In this document: in pieces, positions 58,300 through 64,000 of the stretch
Layout: each line of letters starts with the position of its first letter
How positions within the stretch are numbered: position 1 is the first letter of the stretch
NCBI RefSeq assembly: GCF_029265695.1
Contig: NZ_JAJUHW010000004.1
Span: forward strand, 62,001 to 126,000
DNA length: 64,000 nt
From: Gracilinema caldarium
GTDB lineage: Bacteria; Spirochaetota; Spirochaetia; Treponematales; Breznakiellaceae
Reading direction: 5' to 3'
The notes under the pieces: generated by a model
Databases searched by the model: none
What the model saw: only the letters and a program-made list of their open reading frames with translations
Told to the model about the DNA's origin: nothing
Position numbers and translations under genes: made by a program

Positions 58300-58503
58300 T
58301 AGGCTAAGCCCAAGACCAAGCAGCGCAGCAGCCCCGCCACCAATCATTAAGTAGACGCTCTGCTGTTCAACCTTGGTGGTACCGGTAAAGACCTTTGTAA
58401 TTTTGTTTTTAAGGGACTGTTGGGCGGAATAATATTCATAGCCGCCATAGGCCCCCACTGCAATACCCGCCACTAGTAAAATTAATCCGATCGTTCGTTT
58501 CAT
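58273..58503 (-). CDS. Small membrane protein, DUF3185-like
   Basis: MKRTIGLILLVAGIAVGAYGGYEYYSAQQSLKNKITKVFTGTTKVEQQSVYLMIGGGAAALLGLGL. Confidence 0.7.
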   Translation of the reverse strand: MKRTIGLILLVAGIAVGAYGGYEYYSAQQSLKNKITKVFTGTTKVEQQSVYLMIGGGAAALLGLGLSLSGKTSRRR

Positions 58504-58514
58504 GGATGCTCCTT

Positions 58515-59027
58515 TTAATCGACCCAGCGGACCTTGTCCGGGGCCCATTCATTCATATATATTCTCGCAAATCTTCCAGAATGCGCAACCCCCGGATTTT
58601 CAGGAAAATAGGTTTTTCTAAAAAACCAGACCACATCGGCCATGTCATCTGCGGAATTAGCCGTAGCATACCGAAAATATATCTTTTTATTATTCAGGAT
58701 TTCGATTACTTCGGGATTTTCAACAAGCTGCGGGTCGGTAAGACGACGAATTTCTGAACGGAGTCCGCCGTAGCGGGCATTGCCAACGGTGAGCAGCCGC
58801 AGGTGTTTATGGTCATCCATCCAGTAAATTTCATAGACTCCCCCTACCGCAGGAACAGAGGTCGCTATGGTCCATCGGTCCGCACTTATCAATTTGGACC
58901 AATGAATCGAAAAAAAAACGTCTTTGCCCCGTTTCCGTGCGGTAATACCAGAATCCATGGCCACAGCATAGCACAGGGCAGTTACTTTTTCCATACATAG
59001 ATACAACGTATTTGTATAAAGAATCAT
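58515..59027 (-). CDS. Hypothetical protein (start uncertain)
   Basis: Open frame without recognised domain; tightly follows neighbouring minus-strand gene. Confidence 0.55.
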   Translation of the reverse strand: MILYTNTLYLCMEKVTALCYAVAMDSGITARKRGKDVFFSIHWSKLISADRWTIATSVPAVGGVYEIYWMDDHKHLRLLTVGNARYGGLRSEIRRLTDPQLVENPEVIEILNNKKIYFRYATANSADDMADVVWFFRKTYFPENPGVAHSGRFARIYMNEWAPDKVRWVD

Positions 59028-59123
59028 ACATTTTTTTATCTCATCGTAATATACTGGACTTTAATATTTTATAAGTTATTGTATAGCAAATAGATATTAA
59101 ATTTTGTTTGTTGATGAATAGGC

Positions 59124-59140
59124 TTGGCATGGTTCTTGCA
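59124..59140 (+). promoter_or_regulatory. Sigma-54 (-24/-12) promoter TTGGCATGGTTCTTGCA
   Basis: Matches YTGGCAYGRNNNTTGCW at every position; GG (59126-27) and GC (59138-39) separated by the invariant 10 nt. Confidence 0.8.
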
Positions 59141-59175
59141 TAATATTCTGTAGAGTGAAAGCTCTGGAGGATGTT

Positions 59176-60021
59176 ATGGCCAAGAAGAAGGACAATTTTA
59201 ATACCGACGATGTGCTTAAGACCTACTTTGACCAGATAAAGGCAGCTCCCCTTCTCACCTTTGAAGAAGAATTGGAACTTTCGCGCAAGATCATGGAGGG
59301 CGACGAAAGCGCCCGGCAGCGGCTTATAGAATCCAATCTGCGGCTTGTGGTGAAAATTGCCAAGGCCTATATGTCTCACGATGTATCTTTGCTTGACCTG
59401 ATACAAGAGGGGAACCTCGGGCTTATCCATGCTGCACAGAAATATGATTTTAACAAGCATGTGCGGTTTTCTACCTATGCAAGCTGGTGGATTAAACAGG
59501 CTATAACCCGGTCTCTGGCTAATAAACGCCGAACTATTCGGCTGCCCCACCGCAAGGAAGAGGCGCTCAAAAAAATCCAAAAGGCTTACAATACCCTTTC
59601 CCAGCTTTACATGCGCCGGCCGACAACGGATGAAATAGCTGCCGAAATAGGCCTTCCCCTGGAAGAAGTAGAGTATATCATGAATATCGCTAATGGTATG
59701 GTGTCCCTCGATGCGGATACCGGAGAGGATGACAGCACCACTCTCATCGATATGTGCGAAGACTACACCTACAGTCCTGATATGGAGTTTATCCGCAATT
59801 CGGTTCGGGAAGATACCCTTAAATTTCTTGAACGGCTCATGGAGCGGGAGAAAAAAATATTGATGTACCGGTTTCAGTTTTTTGGGGGCGAACGGTTTAC
59901 CTTAAAGGAAATCGGTGACGAAATGGGTATTTCTCCCGAAACGGTCAGGCAAATTGAAATGCGGGCCATCAAAAAGTTTAAGGAAGAAGCTGCGGACCTT
60001 AAGGAATATGTATATCTATAA
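59176..60021 (+). CDS. Sigma-70 family RNA polymerase sigma factor (group 2/RpoS-like)
   Basis: Region 2 (NLRLVVKIAKAYMSHDVSLLDLIQEGNLGLIHAAQKYDFNKHVRFSTYASWWIKQAI) and region 4 (FTLKEIGDEMGISPETVRQIEMRAIKKF). Confidence 0.95.
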   Translation: MAKKKDNFNTDDVLKTYFDQIKAAPLLTFEEELELSRKIMEGDESARQRLIESNLRLVVKIAKAYMSHDVSLLDLIQEGNLGLIHAAQKYDFNKHVRFSTYASWWIKQAITRSLANKRRTIRLPHRKEEALKKIQKAYNTLSQLYMRRPTTDEIAAEIGLPLEEVEYIMNIANGMVSLDADTGEDDSTTLIDMCEDYTYSPDMEFIRNSVREDTLKFLERLMEREKKILMYRFQFFGGERFTLKEIGDEMGISPETVRQIEMRAIKKFKEEAADLKEYVYL

Positions 60022-60036
60022 GGTAGGCTCTCAGTC

Positions 60037-60065
60037 TTGACCAAGGGCTTTCCAGACAGTACAGT
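60037..60065 (+). promoter_or_regulatory. Sigma-70-type promoter TTGACC-N17-TACAGT
   Basis: -35 60037-60042, -10 60060-60065; GTG start at 60073, 7 nt after the -10. Confidence 0.55.
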
Positions 60066-60072
60066 GTAAATA

Positions 60073-61227
60073 GTGGCTAAGGAAAAACGAAGAACAACTG
60101 GCGTTAAAGGATCTAAACGAAAGAAAAAGCTAGGATTTAACGATTCTGTACGAGCGGTGCTTGTGAGCTCCCTGCTCATAGGGGCTGCGGTCTTTCTTAC
60201 CGTTGCTTTGATCATATTTTTTCCGCCAGCTAGTGAGCAGGCTGATACTTTAAAAAATCCCGTTGCTGATACTAATACGCAAAATCAAAGTACTGCTGAG
60301 CCAGTAAAGGACTCCCAAACGGGGGGCATAGAAGATTCTGAGCGTACGAGCCGTGCACCTCAGGATTCTCCTACAACACCATCTCGGACTCTTAAACCTG
60401 CGGAGTCTAAGCCCATATCAACAGCAAAACCGGTGTCTCCGAAGGATCTCCCGCTTCCCAACAGGACCAATGGTAGCGCTAAAACAATTGCTGTTTCAGC
60501 GCCGATAGAACGTCCGCCCCAGCCAGTGCCACGAAAAAAGGGGTATCTTGCCATTGTACTAGACGATGCAGGAAATAACCTCAGGGAACTAGAGCCATTT
60601 TTGCAATTTCCCGGTCCCCTCACTATTGCGGTCCTCCCTGGTTTGCCCTATTCGGCCGAAGCAGCGAAAAGGATCCGCGCGGCTGGCAAGGAAGTAATAC
60701 TGCATCAACCTATGGAAGCTATCGGGGGGCAAAATCCAGGACCAGGGGCAATTTATTCAGGGATGAACAAGGAAGAAATAGAAAGGGTTTTAAAGACCAA
60801 TCTCGCCCAGGTTGGCCCTGTGGTAGGGATGAATAACCATCAGGGGTCTAAAATTACCTCTGACGATAAAATCATGGAAATAGTGCTCGCTTTTTGTAAG
60901 CGAAATAGTATATATTATTTAGATTCAAGGACTACCGCAGAAACGGTGGTCCCCGCTGTTGCAGAACGGATGGGAATACGAATCGGGGAGCGCGATGTGT
61001 TCGTAGATAACATTCAGGAAAAGGCCGCCATGATACGTTTTATGGAAGAGGGGCTTCAGAAGGCAGAAAAGAAAGGGGCCGCAATTGTAATAGGACATGT
61101 TTGGTCCAACGAACTGGTCGCTACCCTGCAGGAAATGTATCCGGAACTCATAGCACAGGGGTTTTCGCTAACCACCGTCTCACGGATTATGATGGGAACC
61201 TTTGAAGATGAAGGTTTTGGGGATTGA
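60073..61227 (+). CDS. Divergent polysaccharide deacetylase family protein
   Basis: GYLAIVLDDAGNNLRELEPFLQFPGPLTIAVLPGLPYS, GMNNHQGSKITSDD; TM plus Pro/Thr-rich linker. Confidence 0.9.
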   Translation: MAKEKRRTTGVKGSKRKKKLGFNDSVRAVLVSSLLIGAAVFLTVALIIFFPPASEQADTLKNPVADTNTQNQSTAEPVKDSQTGGIEDSERTSRAPQDSPTTPSRTLKPAESKPISTAKPVSPKDLPLPNRTNGSAKTIAVSAPIERPPQPVPRKKGYLAIVLDDAGNNLRELEPFLQFPGPLTIAVLPGLPYSAEAAKRIRAAGKEVILHQPMEAIGGQNPGPGAIYSGMNKEEIERVLKTNLAQVGPVVGMNNHQGSKITSDDKIMEIVLAFCKRNSIYYLDSRTTAETVVPAVAERMGIRIGERDVFVDNIQEKAAMIRFMEEGLQKAEKKGAAIVIGHVWSNELVATLQEMYPELIAQGFSLTTVSRIMMGTFEDEGFGD

Positions 61228-62236
61228 GTCATCCTGCGACGAATGCGCCGCAGCAGTGGTGGAGGATGGGAAAAAAATACTATCCAATGTGGTTGCCACC
61301 CAGATACCCTTTCATGAGATATACAACGGGGTAGTACCCGAAATTGCAAGCCGCATGCATACCGAGTGGATCAGCGGCGTGGTTAAAACGGCCCTCTCTG
61401 ATGCGGGTTGCAGACCAGAGGACATAGATGCCGTTTCAGCTACAGCCCAGCCCGGGCTTCTGGGCTCCCTCTTAGTGGGTCTGAGTTTTGGCAAGGCCTT
61501 TGCCTATAGTCTGGATAAGCCCTTTATCGCTGTCGATCACATGCTAGCCCATCTCTACGCACCAATGCTTTCTGAACAGGTAGATTATCCCTTCCTTGGC
61601 CTCCTGGTATCCGGCGGGCACAGCATTATTTGCCGGGTGGATGACTTTGACTCCATAACAGTTCTAGGAACCACCATAGATGACGCGGTGGGAGAAGCTT
61701 TTGACAAGGTCGCTAAGTTTTACGGTTTTGGATATCCCGGCGGGGTATATATTGATAGGCATGCAAAACGGGGCGACAGCAATGCCTTTAAGTTCCCCAT
61801 GCCGAACTTGTATAAGGGTGAACATCGGTACGACGTATCCTATTCGGGGCTGAAAACTGCGGTCATCAACCAGATTGAACAATTCAGGCAGCTTGATGAA
61901 CAGGGGCAGCCTGCAGCCATGAGCCCTGAAAATATTGCAGCCTCTTTCCAAAAAACCGCTATTGACATATTGCTGCGGAGCCTGTATCGGGCGGTAGAAG
62001 ATACGGGGCTCACCACCGTGGTAGCTGGGGGAGGAGTAGCTGCAAACTCCTACCTCAGGCACTGTCTTGTTGAACGACATGATCTCCGCTGCCTGTTTCC
62101 TCCCCTTGATTTATGCGGGGATAATGGGGCCATGGTGGCTGGTTTGGGTTATAAGTATCTGGATCGGGGAGATCGTTCGCCTTGGACGGTTACCGCTTCT
62201 GCTCGTGTTAAGGCCTTTAAGCGCCGCTATCCATAA
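61208..62236 (+). CDS. tsaD: tRNA N6-adenosine threonylcarbamoyltransferase TsaD
   Basis: KVLGIESSCDECAAAVVEDG, VDHMLAHLYAPML, LLVSGGHS, DDAVGEAFDKVAK, VVAGGGVAANSYLR. Confidence 0.96.
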   Translation: MKVLGIESSCDECAAAVVEDGKKILSNVVATQIPFHEIYNGVVPEIASRMHTEWISGVVKTALSDAGCRPEDIDAVSATAQPGLLGSLLVGLSFGKAFAYSLDKPFIAVDHMLAHLYAPMLSEQVDYPFLGLLVSGGHSIICRVDDFDSITVLGTTIDDAVGEAFDKVAKFYGFGYPGGVYIDRHAKRGDSNAFKFPMPNLYKGEHRYDVSYSGLKTAVINQIEQFRQLDEQGQPAAMSPENIAASFQKTAIDILLRSLYRAVEDTGLTTVVAGGGVAANSYLRHCLVERHDLRCLFPPLDLCGDNGAMVAGLGYKYLDRGDRSPWTVTASARVKAFKRRYP

Positions 62237-63179
62237 GAGCGCGCAGGTCTTCGTTGTCTGGGTATAATCGGGGGCTTTCGGGTATCGGCTGGGAAGCAAG
62301 CCGTGCCGCAATTGCTAAAATGGCCTGTGAAAAGGGCGCGTTTTTTTGGAGCAAGAGGGCCGGTTTGCGGGATGCAACCGATAGGCTGACCACGGGGTCC
62401 CGCGGAATGTATCCGATGTATTCTACCTGCAGGTCCAGGTTCTTTTTTGCGATTTCCCTGAGTTTTATACCAACCGACAGGTCCTGGGGACCGCTGCCCA
62501 TATTCAAAATGATACGGGTATACAATTTTTCTACCTGGGTTATGCCATTTTGCGCACCCTCGCCATATTGTTCACGCAGTTTTTGCCGAAGGACCGGATA
62601 GGTATTGGTGCTGCCTTCCATTTTTTGAGCGAAAAAAGAGGTTATAAGCTGCCGTTCTGCACTTTTGGGAGGAAAGGACCGAATGAGAGCACGGTAAAAA
62701 GCTGTTTTTAAGAATGAATAGGCATTCAAGATGGCGGTGCTTTCTCCCATGGTTACAATAAGACCGGAACTGCTGGTCAGAAAAAAATCGACCGTATTAT
62801 AAGAAGAACCTGCACCGAGATCCATCAGTATATAGTCAGCGGGAAGACTCATAAGACTTTTAACTATTTTTTGCTTGGTAAAAAAATCCAGGTTTGCAGT
62901 ACCTGGCAGCAGCGTGTCCCCCGGAATAAAGAAGAGCCGGGGAATTCCCGTATCTACCAGGAGGGCTTCCAGGTTGGTTTCAGTACGATACACGAGGTTC
63001 CCAATACCGGGATACCGGTTTTTTATACCCAACAGGGTATGGAGATTTGATGCCCCTAAATCGAGATCTACGAGCACCGTTGTTTTTCCGAGTTCCGAGA
63101 GGGCTATGGCGCAGTTTGCGGCAAACACGCTCTTGCCGACTCCTCCCTTACCCGAAGCAACTGGTAGAATTATAGCCAT
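62217..63179 (-). CDS. MinD/ParA-like P-loop ATPase
   Basis: Deviant Walker A ASGKGGVGKSVFAAN; VLVDLDLGASNLHTLLG. Confidence 0.9.
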   Translation of the reverse strand: MAIILPVASGKGGVGKSVFAANCAIALSELGKTTVLVDLDLGASNLHTLLGIKNRYPGIGNLVYRTETNLEALLVDTGIPRLFFIPGDTLLPGTANLDFFTKQKIVKSLMSLPADYILMDLGAGSSYNTVDFFLTSSSGLIVTMGESTAILNAYSFLKTAFYRALIRSFPPKSAERQLITSFFAQKMEGSTNTYPVLRQKLREQYGEGAQNGITQVEKLYTRIILNMGSGPQDLSVGIKLREIAKKNLDLQVEYIGYIPRDPVVSLSVASRKPALLLQKNAPFSQAILAIAARLASQPIPESPRLYPDNEDLRALMDSGA

Positions 63180-63316
63180 ACTCTAAGTATGCAGTCTTAA
63201 GAGTATATGTGCAAGCAATGATCTAAACAGTCCGCAGGGGCTTTACATTTTTTTTGTATTCAGTTATAGTGTCCCATACTTTGTACGTATAGGATACTCC
63301 GGAAGGAAGGTTTGTT

Positions 63317-63508
63317 ATGTCACGGACTTGCGATATCTGCGGAAAACACACGGTCACTGGAAATAAGGTCAGCCATGCCAAAAATCATAGCCGCCGTACC
63401 TGGAAACCCAACCTGGTTAAGGTAAAGACAGAAATTCAGGGTACTACCATTACGCTTAAGATGTGCACCCGCTGTCTTAAGAGCGACTATGTAACCAAAA
63501 AAGTGTAA
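63317..63508 (+). CDS. rpmB: 50S ribosomal protein L28
   Basis: MSRTCDICGKHTVTGNKVSHAKNHSRRTWKPNLVKVK. Confidence 0.96.
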   Translation: MSRTCDICGKHTVTGNKVSHAKNHSRRTWKPNLVKVKTEIQGTTITLKMCTRCLKSDYVTKKV

Positions 63509-63559
63509 GGTTTGCTGATTTCTGCACATTCTCGGCCCGCCATTTTACGGGACCGAAGC

Positions 63560-63600
63560 AAGAAAGGGATGTCCAAAAGCTGAGGGCATCCCTTTCTTAT
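63560..63600 (+). terminator. Terminator after rpmB
   Basis: AAGAAAGGGATG...CATCCCTTTCTT perfect 12-bp stem. Confidence 0.85.
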
Positions 63601-63606
63601 TCATAA

Positions 63607-64000
63607 TTAAACACCTGCTGTCGTGCCGTGTCTCTCGCTTAATGGTTCAAGCATCAGACGTAATCCATCGTAAGCTGGGGCAACGTAGTTTTGGGAAAAA
63701 CCCTGTTCAAGCAGGTATTCGAAAATTGCTGTGTGAAAATAATCATGGCACAGATGGGTAAGGTATGCTTGCCGGGGACGGACCAGGTTGATGATATCAA
63801 GTGCCTGGTCAAAGCTGAAATGGGTAGGGTGTGGAAGCTTTCGCAGGGCGCCGATGATAAGTATATCCAGCTGAGCGAGGAGTAAAAGTGTTTCTTTAGG
63901 AATCTGGCTCACATCGGTCAGGTAAGCGCAGCGGCGCCCTGCTTCCTCCACGAGCCACCCGAGAATATGTAAGCGACCGTGATATACTGGCAGGGGTGTA
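63607..64000 (-). CDS. MBL-fold metallo-hydrolase (PhnP-like), C-terminal part; 5' end outside window
   Basis: Frame stays open to the window edge (TPLPVYHGRLHILGWLVEEAGRRCAYLTDVSQIP), then LIIGALRKLPHPTHFSFDQAL. Confidence 0.85.
   Translation of the reverse strand, partial: TPLPVYHGRLHILGWLVEEAGRRCAYLTDVSQIPKETLLLLAQLDILIIGALRKLPHPTHFSFDQALDIINLVRPRQAYLTHLCHDYFHTAIFEYLLEQGFSQNYVAPAYDGLRLMLEPLSERHGTTAGV

Noticed and set aside
62217-62236. 20-bp convergent overlap of tsaD and the MinD-like gene as a regulatory device
   Set aside because: Short convergent 3' overlaps are common in compact genomes (also at 27574-27593 and 58273-58299); no extra signal seen.

Overview
The window looks like chromosomal DNA from a spirochaete, probably Treponema/Spirochaeta-like. 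This is inferred from gene content and protein character; no search was run. Most of it is ordinary housekeeping and metabolic DNA. From left to right: the 3' end of ftsH, a secreted hypothetical protein and an S1C protease lipoprotein; a chemotaxis operon (STAS-cheA-cheR-cheB-cheY-cheW) followed by a hybrid sensor kinase; lepA; a DUF115/MAF-like protein and a SurA/PpiD-like foldase; tRNA-Asp and tRNA-Pro followed by a repeat cluster made of tRNA-Pro 3' ends; a DUF6544-like and FMN-binding pair; an aldo/keto reductase; a thioredoxin/ArsP-like permease/CDF metal module; GH10 and GH16 glycosidases; a GGDEF protein; a sugar ABC/LacI/GH65-betaPGM fusion locus; a 7TM-like histidine kinase; an FKBP; a double NDK-like protein; a livKHMGF-proABC run; a trxB-GH3-GNAT cluster; an MCP; Gfo/Idh and ThuA genes with an AraC regulator; a sigma-70 family factor; a polysaccharide deacetylase, tsaD, a MinD-like ATPase and rpmB; and a partial MBL-fold hydrolase. 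The best leads are: (1) a full-consensus sigma-54 -24/-12 promoter directly upstream of the sigma-70 family gene, suggesting a sigma cascade; (2) three copies of the tRNA-Pro 3' end, each followed by its own terminator, enclosing a highly structured 129-nt segment that may be an unrecognised ncRNA or att-like remnant; (3) four genes whose start codons lie 6-8 nt after a -10 box with no Shine-Dalgarno, suggesting leaderless mRNAs; (4) strong palindromic operators, including a perfect 32-bp palindrome; (5) unusual domain architectures (CheA with GspE_N-like repeats, a tandem NDK with one degenerate half, a GH65-betaPGM fusion). No CRISPR array, transposase, integrase or recognisable defence system was seen.
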